Shown: positions 49,510 to 59,714, numbered from the stretch's first letter. The stretch is DNA of 64,000 nt from Hydrogenophilales bacterium (GCA_023258975.1 JAHFRD010000005.1:124001-188000), one strand, 5' to 3'. The notes: a model not told the origin generated them from the letters alone. Numbers and translations are program-made.

Positions 49510-50634
49510 CTACACGCAATCCAGCGTCGGGAATTTTCCGCCCAGCGCGGCGCGCGCGTCCCCTCCCCACCAGCGTTCGATCACCGTGGCATAGAGGCCG
49601 CGAAAATCCACGGTGTGAACCAGGTTGCCGCCATCCAGGCGTGATAGCGAGGGCGCCTGGCCATACAACCCGCCTTTGACGCCGCCGCCGAGCAGAAAAT
49701 GTGGCGCGGCGGTGCCGTGGTCCGTGCCGCCGCTGCCGTTTTCCCGGGGGCGGCGGCCGAATTCGGCGTAGCTCATCAGCAGGGTGTCGCGCCACAAGTC
49801 CTTTTCGAGCAAGGCCGCGCGCAAGGCCAGCACGCCTTCGGCCAGTTCCCGCAACAGGCGTTCATGGACATTGGCCTGGCCGCCGTGGGTATCGAAGCCG
49901 TCATGGCTGACGCGGATGGCCGCGACGTTGCGGCCGGCGGCCACGCGCGCGGCGGCCTGGCAGGCCTGGCCGAAACGATGCCTGGGGAATTCGGTCTTGA
50001 ATTCGGTGTGGGCATCGAGCCCCTGGGCGGCGGTGCGAATGTCCTCCCCCACCTTGAGGAGGTGCGCCAGGGCGCCATTGGCCGGGCGCGCCGCCACGTT
50101 GACCAGGCGCGCGCGATTCACGAACCCGGCCGGATCGGAAACGCTGACGGCGCGCGCCCCGAGCAGCGGCCCCATGCCTTCCGTCGCCACGCTGACACCC
50201 GCAGCGGCGAATCCGGCCGGCGGCGGCGCGGCGCGGAACACGCGCGCCAGCCAGCCGTCGCTCAGGTATTCCTGGCTGGCGCTTCCGGTTTCCCAGATTT
50301 CGATGGAACGGAAATGCGAGAGATTCGGCTCCGGGTAGCCCACGCCTTGCGCCCAGGCGAGTTCGCCGCCGTCCCACAGGGGCTTCAGGCTGGCGAGGGC
50401 GGGATGCAGGCCGGCCGATTCGCCGAGTTGCACCACCTGGTCGCGCGGGATGGCCAGGCGTGGACGCAATCGGCTGTACTCGGCGTCCGCATAGGGAATC
50501 AGGGTGTTGAGGCCGTCATTGCCGCCCTTGAGCTCGACCAGGATCAGCAGCCGCTCGTAGCGCCCCGGCGTCGGCGCGGCATGGGCCAGCAGCGGCAACG
50601 CGGCGAGCGAGGAAAGGAAATGGCGGCGATCCAT
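49510..50634 (-). CDS. DUF1501 exported protein
   Basis: 374 residues. MDRRHFLSSLAALPLLAHA is an export signal with Tat-like features but a single RR. LVELKGGNDGLNTLIPY, WETGSASQEYLSDGWL, THGGQANVHERLL and YAEFGRRPRENGSGGTDHGT are DUF1501 motifs; the fold is related to sulfatase/alkaline phosphatase enzymes. It nearly always pairs with DUF1800, encoded 9 bp upstream. The function is unknown. Confidence 0.92.
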   Translation of the reverse strand: MDRRHFLSSLAALPLLAHAAPTPGRYERLLILVELKGGNDGLNTLIPYADAEYSRLRPRLAIPRDQVVQLGESAGLHPALASLKPLWDGGELAWAQGVGYPEPNLSHFRSIEIWETGSASQEYLSDGWLARVFRAAPPPAGFAAAGVSVATEGMGPLLGARAVSVSDPAGFVNRARLVNVAARPANGALAHLLKVGEDIRTAAQGLDAHTEFKTEFPRHRFGQACQAAARVAAGRNVAAIRVSHDGFDTHGGQANVHERLLRELAEGVLALRAALLEKDLWRDTLLMSYAEFGRRPRENGSGGTDHGTAAPHFLLGGGVKGGLYGQAPSLSRLDGGNLVHTVDFRGLYATVIERWWGGDARAALGGKFPTLDCV

Positions 50635-50643
50635 GACGGCCTC

Positions 50644-52092
50644 CTATTTCAACTGATAAACCGGGTCTTGCAGCAAGCGGGCGACGTATTCCGCGTCGTC
50701 GCCCGCGCGCGCCGTTTCCGTCGCGGGCAGGGCCAGCAGCACGGCGCGGGCGGTCTGGCGACGGTCGGGGCCGGGCAAGCCGGACAGCCAGCCGCCCAGA
50801 TCCATCTGGCGGCCGGCGCGCGTCAAGGCGAATTCGGCGCGCATGGCGAGGCCACCCCCCTCCTGTTCTCGCCGCATGCGCATTGCTTCACCCGGCATCT
50901 CGGCGGCTCGGCCCAGGCGCGCCAGGAACTGCTTGCGCCGCAACAGGGTATCGCTGTCGATCCACGCCGCGCCGCCCGGCCAGCCTTTCACGTTGGGCGG
51001 ATTGAACAGATCCTGGCCGAGGTTGCGGGTCACGAACGCGTAGGGGCGGAGATCGTCGATCGGCAACTCCAGTGCGATCAGGGTGCCCAACACCAGTTCC
51101 ACCGGCGACTTGACCAGCGCGCCACGATTTTTCGCGGCGTAGAACGCATCGGAGGTGAACAGCGCCATGAGCAAGGGGCGAATCTCGTAACGATTGTCGC
51201 GGAACAGGCGGGCCAGACGACGAATCTCCCGTTCGTCCTTCTCCGGCGAGACGAACTCCAGCCACAGTTTTCCGACGATGAATTCCGCCGTCTCCGGCCG
51301 CGCCAGCAACAGGTCGAGCACATCGTCGCCATCGAAGCGGCCGGTCTGCCCGAAGATCGTCTTCTCACCCGAATCATGGCGGGCGGGGTGGAAGCGAAAC
51401 TCGCCCTGGCCGCGCTCCAGCCCCCAGCCGGTGAAGGCGCGCGCGGCCTCCTTGATGTCCCCCTCGCGGTAATGGCCCTCACCCAGGGTGAACAACTCCA
51501 TCACCTCGCGCGCGAAGTTCTCGTTGGGCGCGTCCCGCCGCGAGCGCACGGTGTCCAGGTAGATCAGCATGGCCGGGTCTTTCGCCACCGCGTGCAGCAG
51601 CTCGCCGAAGTTGCCCAGGGCATGCCGGCGCAACGTGAGATTCTGGCGATACAGCAACTGCCCCGACTTCACCTTTTGCATGGCGGTGGCGAAATGGTTG
51701 TGCCAGAACAAGGTCATCTTTTCCGCCAGCGGCAAGGGAGTGTTGCGCATCTCCCGCAACCACCAGGCGCGCAATTCCACACCCTCGCGCTGCCTCTCCC
51801 GCAGGTATTGGCGTTTTTCCTCTTCGGACAGGTCGCGCAGCCGCGCCGGGTCGTCGAACGGCGCCTCCGCCCAAGCCGGCGGCTGCGTGATTGTGACCGA
51901 CGCGCCCCCCTCCAGCAGGCGGGCTACCGCCTGCCGACGGGAAAATTGGGCGAACTGCTCAATGGAAGCGGCGTCCGCGCCGAAAGTGGCGCGGACGAGC
52001 AGGTGGCGGGCCTCGTCGAAGCCCATGCCGGCGAGCGCCGGAAACGACAGCCAGCAGAGCAGCAGCGGAACGATCAGGCGGTGTGTCGGCAT
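50644..52092 (-). CDS. DUF1800 exported protein
   Basis: 482 residues with a signal peptide (about 1-21). HLLVRATFGADAASIEQFA, MTLFWHNHFATAMQKV, FAREVMELFTLGEGHYREGD and FNPPNVKGWPGGAAWIDSDTLL are conserved DUF1800 blocks. It forms a pair with the DUF1501 protein, and both are probably exported. No biochemical role is established. Confidence 0.92.
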   Translation of the reverse strand: MPTHRLIVPLLLCWLSFPALAGMGFDEARHLLVRATFGADAASIEQFAQFSRRQAVARLLEGGASVTITQPPAWAEAPFDDPARLRDLSEEEKRQYLRERQREGVELRAWWLREMRNTPLPLAEKMTLFWHNHFATAMQKVKSGQLLYRQNLTLRRHALGNFGELLHAVAKDPAMLIYLDTVRSRRDAPNENFAREVMELFTLGEGHYREGDIKEAARAFTGWGLERGQGEFRFHPARHDSGEKTIFGQTGRFDGDDVLDLLLARPETAEFIVGKLWLEFVSPEKDEREIRRLARLFRDNRYEIRPLLMALFTSDAFYAAKNRGALVKSPVELVLGTLIALELPIDDLRPYAFVTRNLGQDLFNPPNVKGWPGGAAWIDSDTLLRRKQFLARLGRAAEMPGEAMRMRREQEGGGLAMRAEFALTRAGRQMDLGGWLSGLPGPDRRQTARAVLLALPATETARAGDDAEYVARLLQDPVYQLK

Positions 52093-52111
52093 GGCGCGCG
52101 GGGACTAGCGT

Positions 52112-52534
52112 TCAGCGCGGCGCCCCCATGCCGGCGCCGGGGCCCATCTGCATACGGTTTTCACGCATCTCCCGGAAAAACTGCTGACGCTGTTCCGGAG
52201 TCATGGCCTTGATCTTGTCGCGCTGTTCCTGGCTCAAGCGCGGGTGCATGGGCCGTTGCGGGCAAGGCGTCGCCGTGCCGGCCGCCTGCATGCAGTTGGC
52301 GCGGTGCTCCTGACGGAATTTCTGCCGTTCTGCCGGCGTCATGGCGCGCAGTTTTTCACGCTGTTCGGGAGACAGACGCGGACGCTCGGGGCGCGCGCCG
52401 GGGCCCGCCTGTGGGCCGGGCTGCGTTCCCTGGCCCGCTGTCGGGCCGACCGGGGTGCTGTCCGCGATCACCGGCAGGATGGGGATGGCGAACGCCGCCA
52501 TCAGGGCGGTGAGGATGAGGTTGCGGCTTTTCAT
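52112..52534 (-). CDS. Small exported repeat protein (Spy/LTXXQ-like)
   Basis: 140 residues from ATG 52534 (AAGGAGA upstream). A signal peptide (about 1-24) leads into a Pro/Gly-rich linker and two copies of a charged motif: RLSPEQREKLRAMTPAERQ and RLSQEQRDKIKAMTPEQRQ. Such LTXXQ-like helices occur in periplasmic chaperones of the Spy/CpxP type. It is first in a unit with DUF1800 and DUF1501. Its function is inferred only weakly. Confidence 0.7.
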   Translation of the reverse strand: MKSRNLILTALMAAFAIPILPVIADSTPVGPTAGQGTQPGPQAGPGARPERPRLSPEQREKLRAMTPAERQKFRQEHRANCMQAAGTATPCPQRPMHPRLSQEQRDKIKAMTPEQRQQFFREMRENRMQMGPGAGMGAPR

Positions 52535-52743
52535 GATGATCTCCTTCAAAGTGTCGGCGCTGGTGACGGGGGTGTTTCCAAGGCGCAATGTCAGCGTAGG
52601 GGCGCCCTGTTAAGCATCGGTTGCGTAATTGCAAGCAGTTGTAACAAGGCGTTACCGGCACAAGTCGTTATCGGCATGGGGGCCGCTGCGAATCTGGCGA
52701 TGCGCTGAAAAACTCCCCACGCCCGTTTCCAGAGGAGGAAAGC

Positions 52744-52769
52744 CTCACACCTCACACCTCACACCTCAC
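52744..52769. repeat. CTCACAC tandem repeat over a stop codon
   Basis: Three full copies of CTCACAC and part of a fourth. The stop codon of the helicase gene (52752-52754) falls inside it, so slippage would change the C-terminus (now VRCEV). Confidence 0.8.
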
Positions 52770-54686
52770 GCCAAAGAACGCCACCGCCTCGTCCTGTTTG
52801 CGCGTGCGTTTCATCGGCGGCAGGGCTTGCCAGATGCGGCGGCCGTAGGGCTTATCGACCAGCCTGGGATCACAGATCATCAGCACGCCGTGGTCGCTTT
52901 CGCGCCGGATCAGGCGGCCGGCGCCCTGTTTCAGGCTGATGACGGCGTGTGGCAACTGGTGGTCGAAGAAGGGGTTCTTGCCGGCCTGGCGCAGGACTTC
53001 CATGCGCGCGGCGAGCACCGGGTCGTCCGGCGGCTGGAACGGCAGGCGGTCGATGACCACCAGGGAGAGCGCCTCGCCGGCCACATCGACGCCTTCCCAG
53101 AAGCTCTGGCTGCCCAGCAGCACGGCGTTGCCGAGGCGGCGGAATTCGTCGAGCAGTTCGCTGCGGCTTTTCTCGCCTTGCAGCAGCAGGGGGTAGGCCA
53201 CGCCCTCCTCCGCCATGCGCGCCCGCAGCAACTTTTGCGCGGCGTTCATGGCGCGCAACGAGGTGAACAGCAGGAAGGCGCGGCCGCCGCTCGCCTTGAG
53301 CAGCGGCCACGCGGCATTCAGCGCGGCCTCGCCGTATTCCGGGGAATTCGGGTCGGGCATCTTTTCCGGCACATACAGGAGCGCCTGGCTGGCGTAGTCG
53401 AAAGGGCTGTCCCAGACGGCGGTGTCGGCTTCCACCAGGCCGATTTCATGCAGGTAGTGCGAGAAGTTGCCGCGCACCGAGAGGGTGGCGGAAGTAAAAA
53501 TCCAGGCGCGCGCGTCGTTCTCGATCTGGCGCGCGAACAGTTCGCCGGCGTTGAGCGGGGTGGCGTGGAACAGTACGGAATGGGTGGCGGCTTCCAGCCA
53601 GCGCACCATGCCCACTTCGGCGCCTTGATTGAGCCACTTCTCCAGCCGGTTGGCGGCCTCGCGGCAGCGGGCGTGGCATTGCGCCAGGGGCTCCGCGCGT
53701 TCCGCCTGCGATTCCAGCAAGGCGTCCAGTTTGGCCAGACGCGCGACCATGATCTCCACCGCCTCGCGAAATTCCTCGCGCTCCAGGGCGCGCGCGGCGG
53801 GCAGGCGGGCCTGGGCCAGGCCGATGGCCAGACGCACGTCGCGCGCGGCGGTCTCCAGGTCGCCGGCGGCCATCGGCAGATCAACGAAGTCCGCCGCCGC
53901 CACCGCCGCTTCCACGCGCACATCGCGGCACAGGTCGATGATGACGCCGGTGGTCACCGTCTCGCCGAAGAACAGGCTGGCGGTAGCCGGCAACTGGTGC
54001 GCCTCGTCGAAAATCACGGCGTTGCTGGCCGGCAGCAGTTCGCCGGCGCCCTCGTCCTTGAGCCAGACATCGGCGAAGAACAGATGATGGTTGACCACCA
54101 CCACGTCGGCCTCCAGCGCCTTCTTGCGCGCCTTCAACACGAAGCAGTCCTTGTGCTGAGGGCATTCGCCGCCCAGACAGTTGTCGCGGGTGGACGTGGC
54201 GAAACCCCAGGCGGGCGAGTCCTCCGGCACGTCGTGGCAGGCCATGCGGTCGCCGCTGTCGCTGATCGCGGCATAACGGGCGATGGCGCGCAGGTGCAAC
54301 GCCTCTTCGCGGCTTTTCAGGCGCGCCTCGGAAAACGCGCGCTCCAGGTGATAGGGGCAGACGTAGTTGCCGCGCCCTTTCAGCAACGCGATGGTGACCG
54401 GCCGCGCCAGGGCATCGCGCACGGCGGGAATGTCGCGATGAAACAACTGATCCTGCAGGGTCTTGGTGCCGGTGGAAACGATCACCTTGCCGCCGAACAA
54501 CAGGGCGGGAATCAGGTAGGCCAGGGTCTTGCCGGTGCCGGTGCCGGCTTCCGCGACCAGACGGCCGCGCGTCTCCAGGGTGGAAAAAATCCGCCGCGCC
54601 ATCTCAAGTTGCTGCGCGCGTGGCCGATACATGGGAATAACCGCCCCGAGCGGGCCGGTGGGTGTGAAGAATTCATCCAGATTCAT
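52752..54686 (-). CDS. DinG-family ATP-dependent DNA helicase (YoaA-like)
   Basis: 644 residues from ATG 54686; ATG 54713 is also possible, and neither has a good ribosome site. Walker A AEAGTGTGKTLAYL, the Fe-S cysteines (CPYHLERAF, NCLGGECPQHKDCF), DEAH box (FDEAHQLP) and the final GAGRLIRRESDHG motif show the XPD/DinG group. These helicases unwind DNA and R-loops and aid repair. It diverges from the hydrolase gene at 54757. Confidence 0.92.
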   Translation of the reverse strand: MNLDEFFTPTGPLGAVIPMYRPRAQQLEMARRIFSTLETRGRLVAEAGTGTGKTLAYLIPALLFGGKVIVSTGTKTLQDQLFHRDIPAVRDALARPVTIALLKGRGNYVCPYHLERAFSEARLKSREEALHLRAIARYAAISDSGDRMACHDVPEDSPAWGFATSTRDNCLGGECPQHKDCFVLKARKKALEADVVVVNHHLFFADVWLKDEGAGELLPASNAVIFDEAHQLPATASLFFGETVTTGVIIDLCRDVRVEAAVAAADFVDLPMAAGDLETAARDVRLAIGLAQARLPAARALEREEFREAVEIMVARLAKLDALLESQAERAEPLAQCHARCREAANRLEKWLNQGAEVGMVRWLEAATHSVLFHATPLNAGELFARQIENDARAWIFTSATLSVRGNFSHYLHEIGLVEADTAVWDSPFDYASQALLYVPEKMPDPNSPEYGEAALNAAWPLLKASGGRAFLLFTSLRAMNAAQKLLRARMAEEGVAYPLLLQGEKSRSELLDEFRRLGNAVLLGSQSFWEGVDVAGEALSLVVIDRLPFQPPDDPVLAARMEVLRQAGKNPFFDHQLPHAVISLKQGAGRLIRRESDHGVLMICDPRLVDKPYGRRIWQALPPMKRTRKQDEAVAFFGVRCEV

Positions 54687-54756
54687 GCGGCGAGAGTATA
54701 TGGGGTCAGCCATGTCACGGCTTGGCAGGCTGGCGGTAAAAAACAAGGAGATGGCG

Positions 54757-55593
54757 GTGCGATTTTTCCTGCTTCTGATCGTGTCCTGCATCGGCCTCGC
54801 CGCGCGCGCGGCGCCCGTGGAACTGACCCTGCCCGACAAGTTGGTCGCCAAGGCCGAATACCGCGAGGGCGACGCCGACAAACCCGCCGTGATCCTGCTG
54901 CACGGTTTTCTCCAGACCCACGAATTTCCCACCATACACAGTCTGGTCGAGGGCCTGGCCGGTAGCGGGCGCACTGTGCTGGCCCCCACGCTCACCCTGG
55001 GGGTGACGTACCGCAGCCAGAGCATGGCCTGCGAAGCCATCCACACCCATACCATGAGCGGGGTGGAGCGGGAGATCGACACCTGGGTGAAATGGCTGAA
55101 GGCGCGCCACAAGGGGCCGATCATTCTCCTCGGGCACAGCTTCGGCAGCGTGGAAGTGTTGGCCTACCTGTCCGGGAAGCCCGACCCGGCGATCACGCGA
55201 TTCATCGGCATCAGCATCATCGAAGGCCGCCTGCGCCTGGATGCGGAGAGGTTCGGAAAGCTCATCCGCGAGATGCGCCGCGCCGTGAAATCCGGTGAGC
55301 CGCGTGTCGTCACGCACCCGTTTTCCTTCTGCCAGAAGTATCAGGCGACGCCGGCCAGCCTGCTTTCCTATCTGGAATGGACGCCCCGGCGGGTGCTGGA
55401 TGCCAGCGCCAGGCTGCCGCTGCCCAATCTGTTCATCATGGGTGGGCTGGATGACCGTCTCGGCGACGGCTGGGTGGAGAAACTCAAGGCCCGCAACCGG
55501 GTAAAGATCATTCCGGGCGCCAATCACTTCATGGACGGCGAGCACGAATTCGACCTGCTCGATGCGGTGCTCACCGAATTACAGGCATCCTGA
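54757..55593 (+). CDS. Exported alpha/beta hydrolase
   Basis: 278 residues from GTG 54757, preferred because AAGGAG lies 6 nt upstream; ATG 54751 is too close. A signal peptide (about 1-17) precedes an alpha/beta fold with the oxyanion HGFLQTHE, nucleophile elbow GHSFGSVE (Ser), and final GANHFMDGEH histidine. The substrate is unknown. The GGDEF-EAL gene follows after 1 bp. Confidence 0.85.
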   Translation: MRFFLLLIVSCIGLAARAAPVELTLPDKLVAKAEYREGDADKPAVILLHGFLQTHEFPTIHSLVEGLAGSGRTVLAPTLTLGVTYRSQSMACEAIHTHTMSGVEREIDTWVKWLKARHKGPIILLGHSFGSVEVLAYLSGKPDPAITRFIGISIIEGRLRLDAERFGKLIREMRRAVKSGEPRVVTHPFSFCQKYQATPASLLSYLEWTPRRVLDASARLPLPNLFIMGGLDDRLGDGWVEKLKARNRVKIIPGANHFMDGEHEFDLLDAVLTELQAS

Positions 55594-55594
55594 A

Positions 55595-57901
55595 ATGTTG
55601 AAACCGCAAAGCATCGTCCGCCTGGCCGGCCTGTTCGTCCTTCTGGTGGCCGGCTTCATCGTATTCCTGGGCGGCTATCTATGGCTGGAGATGGAGCGGG
55701 TTTCCGGACAAATCCGCGCGCGCGAGGTGTTGAGCGCGAGTAGCGAAGTGGAGGCGGGATTGGCCGAGATGCGGCAACGCGCCACTCGCATGGCGCAAGC
55801 CCTGGCGCTCTGGGATGAGACCCGGCAACAGCTTTCCTTCTCCGAGTATTACCAGTTGTGGCGTGATGACCGGGTGCGCGACGCCGGCATGATTTCCGAC
55901 AAGGTGGCGGGTGTGGCCCTTTACGACAAACAAGGCCGCATCCTCGCTCCGTCGCACCCGGATCGCCCCATGTTGGCCAAATTGCCCGGCGAGGCGCTCC
56001 AGGGCGTAACCACGGCCCTGTTGCAACGGGAAAACGGCGGCAGCCGCTTTTCCCTGTTCGTGCCGGTGCATGCCGATCCGGATCACCGCATTTTGCTGGG
56101 CCATGTCGGCATCAAGTTCGACTTCACGGGCGAACTCCGTCGTGCCCATGCCTACCAGTTCGCCGACCTGTCGCGATTGCGGCTGGATCTGCCGGAAGGC
56201 GGCACGGTCGATCTGGATCAGGCGATATCCCACCTGCGCTTCTCGATCCGCCCGAATCCGGATCTGGCGTCTTTTCACGACTTGTTCCGCGCTTCCCTGA
56301 CGCGCCTGGTGGTTGTCATCCTGCTCCTGTTGTTTACGGCGGCCTGGCTGCTGGGGCGCCTGCTGGTGCGGCCGTTACGCGCGCTGTCGGATGAAATCGA
56401 CAACCTGCGCGAACCTGGCGGCAGCCTGCCATACAAGCCGGCCCAGGCGTCTCCCCTGCCGATTCTGGAACTGGAGAACGTGCGCCGTTCCTTCAACGAC
56501 TACCAGGCGCGCCTGTCGGAATTGCACAGCGACCTGGAACAGAACAGCCGCGATTTCTACGATCAGGCGCGCCGCGACGCGCTGACCGGCGCGTTCAATC
56601 GACGCGCTTTCGACGAGGACTGGAAATCCCTCGGTGAAGATCGTCGCCTGGGCCGCGTGGCCCTGTTGCTGTTCGATTGCGACCACTTCAAGGCCATCAA
56701 CGACACCTACGGCCATCAGGTCGGCGACGTGGTGATCCAGAGCATCGCCGGCGCCCTGCAACACGCGCTGCGCGCCGATGATCGCCTGTATCGGCTGGGC
56801 GGCGACGAATTCGCCACCATGCTGCGCGACGCGGACACACTACGCGCCGAACGGGTGGCGGAGCGCTGCATCGAACAGGTGTTGAGCCAGGATTTCCGCG
56901 CCCACGGCATGAGCGAGCCGACCACCATCAGCATCGGCATCGCCCTGTCGGAGGGGGATGGCATGACGCTGCACGAACTCCAGAAACGCGCCGATCTCGC
57001 CATGTACACGGCCAAACGGCCGGGCAGCCGCAAACTGGTGTTCTACAGCGAGGACATGGGCGGCATGGCGGCGCTGGTCGCCAACAAGGAAATCAGCGCG
57101 GTATTCCAGGCCATCGAGAACCCCGACCTGATCGAACTGCATTACCAGTCGGTGATGAGTTTGCCGATGGCGACCAAAGAGTACGTCGAGGCACTCGCGC
57201 GCATCCGCTTCGAGGGCGAACTGATCGGGCCGGGCGCGATCTTCCCCATCGTGCAGGCGCGCAATCTGGATACGGAATTCGACCTGGCCGTGTTGCGCGC
57301 CCTCGACCGCGACCTGACCCAGGGCCGATTGCCGGCCGGCCAGGGGGTTTCGGTCAATCTCTCGGCACCCAGCATCGTCCATGCCAAGGTGGTGGCCGCC
57401 CTGGCGGAACTGATCCGCGCCCATCCGGGACGCAAGATCGTCGTGGAAATTACCGAAACCGCCCTCATCACCCAGATCGAGATCGCCTCCGACAATATCC
57501 GCCGCCTGCGCGAAGCCGGTTGCCTGGTGGCGCTGGACGATTTCGGCAGCGGCTATTCCTCGCTGCGCTATCTCGCCTCGATGCCGGTGGATCTGGTGAA
57601 GTTCGACATCAGCATGGTGCGCCTGCTGGACAGCGGCGACCGCCGCCAACAACTCATGATGGAAGACATCTCCAGCCTGGTGGTGACCTCCGGCTACCGG
57701 ATGGTCGCCGAAGGCGTGGAAACCCGCGAACTCCTCGACAAGGTCATCCGCCTGGGCTTCTCGCACGCCCAGGGCTACTACTTCGACCAGCCGCAGGCGC
57801 CCGCCGCGTGGGAGGCCCGCGAGCAGGGCTCCCACCTGGTGACACCGCTCAGGGAATCAGCAACAGAGGCAGCAACAGCCACCACGGCGCCATCGACTTG
57901 A
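55595..57901 (+). CDS. CHASE4-like membrane GGDEF-EAL protein
   Basis: 768 residues. Two membrane helices (about 9-30, LAGLFVLLVAGFIVFLGGYL, and about 240-262) enclose a periplasmic CHASE4-like sensor, followed by HAMP, GGDEF (RLGGDEFATM) and EAL (VEALARIRFEG, DDFGSGYSSL). Both catalytic signatures look intact, so it could make or degrade c-di-GMP. Its end overlaps the converging FecR gene by 53 bp. Confidence 0.9.
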   Translation: MLKPQSIVRLAGLFVLLVAGFIVFLGGYLWLEMERVSGQIRAREVLSASSEVEAGLAEMRQRATRMAQALALWDETRQQLSFSEYYQLWRDDRVRDAGMISDKVAGVALYDKQGRILAPSHPDRPMLAKLPGEALQGVTTALLQRENGGSRFSLFVPVHADPDHRILLGHVGIKFDFTGELRRAHAYQFADLSRLRLDLPEGGTVDLDQAISHLRFSIRPNPDLASFHDLFRASLTRLVVVILLLLFTAAWLLGRLLVRPLRALSDEIDNLREPGGSLPYKPAQASPLPILELENVRRSFNDYQARLSELHSDLEQNSRDFYDQARRDALTGAFNRRAFDEDWKSLGEDRRLGRVALLLFDCDHFKAINDTYGHQVGDVVIQSIAGALQHALRADDRLYRLGGDEFATMLRDADTLRAERVAERCIEQVLSQDFRAHGMSEPTTISIGIALSEGDGMTLHELQKRADLAMYTAKRPGSRKLVFYSEDMGGMAALVANKEISAVFQAIENPDLIELHYQSVMSLPMATKEYVEALARIRFEGELIGPGAIFPIVQARNLDTEFDLAVLRALDRDLTQGRLPAGQGVSVNLSAPSIVHAKVVAALAELIRAHPGRKIVVEITETALITQIEIASDNIRRLREAGCLVALDDFGSGYSSLRYLASMPVDLVKFDISMVRLLDSGDRRQQLMMEDISSLVVTSGYRMVAEGVETRELLDKVIRLGFSHAQGYYFDQPQAPAAWEAREQGSHLVTPLRESATEAATATTAPST

Positions 57902-59714
57902 CCTGCACGGCGACAGGCTGGCCGGCCGGGCCTTCGACACCCTCGGCGCCCAGCCCGGTGACGCGCAGCCAGTAGTCGCCGGGCTCCGGTTTCGGCAACG
58001 CGGCGCGGGCCTGGTCGGCCCGATGACTGAGCAAGGGTTTAACAAAGCTCGCGTCCGTGCTCAATTCCACCTTGTATGCGGCGGCATCGCCTTTCCAGGT
58101 CGCCAGCAACTGGTCGCCATCAACCTCGGCGGCCAATCCGCTGGGCGCCTCGGGCGGCACGATGACCGGGCTGGCGGCGCCCCAGGCGCCGGCCTGGCCA
58201 TCACTCTCGACGCCGCGCACGCGCCAGTAATACTTGCCGGCCTGGAGCGGCACCGCCAGGGTGGTGGTCGCGGTTTCCCGCTTTACCTGTGGGGCGGCGA
58301 GATCGGCCGTGGCGCCCAGTTCCAGGCCATAGCGCGCGGCCCCCCTGGCTTCGCTCCAGATGAATTGCGCCTGGCCGGCATCGGCGCGCGCCTGGGCGGT
58401 GGGCGGATTCGGCAGCGGTTGCACGCGGAAGGCGCGGTACGGACTCCACACATGCAGCTTGCCGGCTTCGTCCAGGCTCGCCGCGCGCCAGTGCCAGTCG
58501 CCTTCCGGCAACGTTTCACGATGCCGGGTGACGGCGGCCAGGCGGCGCTCCATCAGGCCGGCGCCGAATTCCGGCGTCGGCGCGATCTGCAACACATAGC
58601 CGTGCGCCTCGGCGGCGGCGGCCCAGGAAAACTCCACCTCGCGCTGGTACAGGCGCTCGCCCAGCGTGGGGGACTGCGGGGCGGGCGGCAGCGGGCGCGC
58701 ATCCAGCTCAAACGCATGATCGCGGTTCGCGCCTTCCAGGCCGGCCGCGTCGATGCCACGCAGGCGCAGCACATAGCGCGCGTCGGGAAGTTCGTCCCTC
58801 CAGGCAATGGCAGGTTCCGTCACGATGTCGTCAAGCAACACCTCGGTGAATCCCGCGTCGCGCGCCACCTGGGCGCGGTAGGCGCGGGCGCCGGGCAGCG
58901 GCTGCCAGGTAAAGGAAAGGGGCAGGCGCTCGATGAGATCACCCAGCCCCTCCGCACCCGGCGCCGTCAGCAATTTTCGCGGTGCCTCGGGCGGCTTGCC
59001 GGCTTCGGCCACGGTGCCGTAGCCCCCCGCCACGGACACTTCCCGGCCTTGCGCCGCGACCGCGACCGCGCCTTCCATCACCTCGTTGCGCAGGAATTTG
59101 CCGTCCTCGGACACGTTGAGACGGAAATCCGTGCCGCGCAGGCCGGCCACCGCCACCGGCGTCCTCACCTTGAAGCCGCCGGCCGGGGCCAACTGCTTGC
59201 CGGCGCGGGCTTCGAGGCGGCCGCTGTCCAGGGACAATTCGGTCGAGACCATGCCGGTCTTGCCATAGGCGGCCAGGCGGCCGAAGGAGAGTTTGCTGGT
59301 GGCCTGCTGAGTCAGCACGGTGCCGTCGGCGAAACGGTAGGTCGCGCTGCTGCGCGGCCCGGACAGCACGTTTTCGCCACCATTCAGTTGCTCGCCCACA
59401 TTCAACCGCTGGAACGGCCCGTCACCGGATTTGTAACGCACATTGCCGGTGACCGCCGTCACCGTGACCGGTGCCGGCGTCACCTTGAGCAGTTCCACGG
59501 GAATCTTGATGCGGGTATTGGCCGGCAGATGCTCCGGGATGGCCACGCCATTGGCGGACTGGATCTTGGGCCAGTCGCGCGTATTCTTCAGATAGGTCTG
59601 GCCGATCTGGCTCAGGGTATCGCCGGGAACGGTAAGGTAAAGCCAGTCCGCCGCTCGCGCGGACAATGAAACCGATGCGGCGATCAAGGCGGCCAGTAGT
59701 AACGGGGTGCGCAT
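57849..59714 (-). CDS. LysM-FecR envelope protein with repeat domains
   Basis: 621 residues from ATG 59714 (AGGAG upstream). A signal peptide (about 1-22) is followed by a LysM domain (about 25-75, LTVPGDTLSQIGQTYL), a FecR domain (about 85-220, GRLAAYGKTGMVSTELSLDSG, TPVAVAGLRGTDFRL), several fibronectin-like repeats (PLSFTWQPLPGARAYRAQVA and similar) and a C-terminal membrane anchor (WWLLLPLLLIP). It probably binds peptidoglycan and senses or displays at the surface. Related proteins are common in betaproteobacteria; the partner is unknown. Confidence 0.88.
   Translation of the reverse strand: MRTPLLLAALIAASVSLSARAADWLYLTVPGDTLSQIGQTYLKNTRDWPKIQSANGVAIPEHLPANTRIKIPVELLKVTPAPVTVTAVTGNVRYKSGDGPFQRLNVGEQLNGGENVLSGPRSSATYRFADGTVLTQQATSKLSFGRLAAYGKTGMVSTELSLDSGRLEARAGKQLAPAGGFKVRTPVAVAGLRGTDFRLNVSEDGKFLRNEVMEGAVAVAAQGREVSVAGGYGTVAEAGKPPEAPRKLLTAPGAEGLGDLIERLPLSFTWQPLPGARAYRAQVARDAGFTEVLLDDIVTEPAIAWRDELPDARYVLRLRGIDAAGLEGANRDHAFELDARPLPPAPQSPTLGERLYQREVEFSWAAAAEAHGYVLQIAPTPEFGAGLMERRLAAVTRHRETLPEGDWHWRAASLDEAGKLHVWSPYRAFRVQPLPNPPTAQARADAGQAQFIWSEARGAARYGLELGATADLAAPQVKRETATTTLAVPLQAGKYYWRVRGVESDGQAGAWGAASPVIVPPEAPSGLAAEVDGDQLLATWKGDAAAYKVELSTDASFVKPLLSHRADQARAALPKPEPGDYWLRVTGLGAEGVEGPAGQPVAVQVKSMAPWWLLLPLLLIP

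Noticed and set aside
49699-52212. 837-residue plus-strand frame opposite DUF1501/DUF1800
   Set aside because: Both minus-strand proteins are well-formed families; the long antisense frame is a composition effect.
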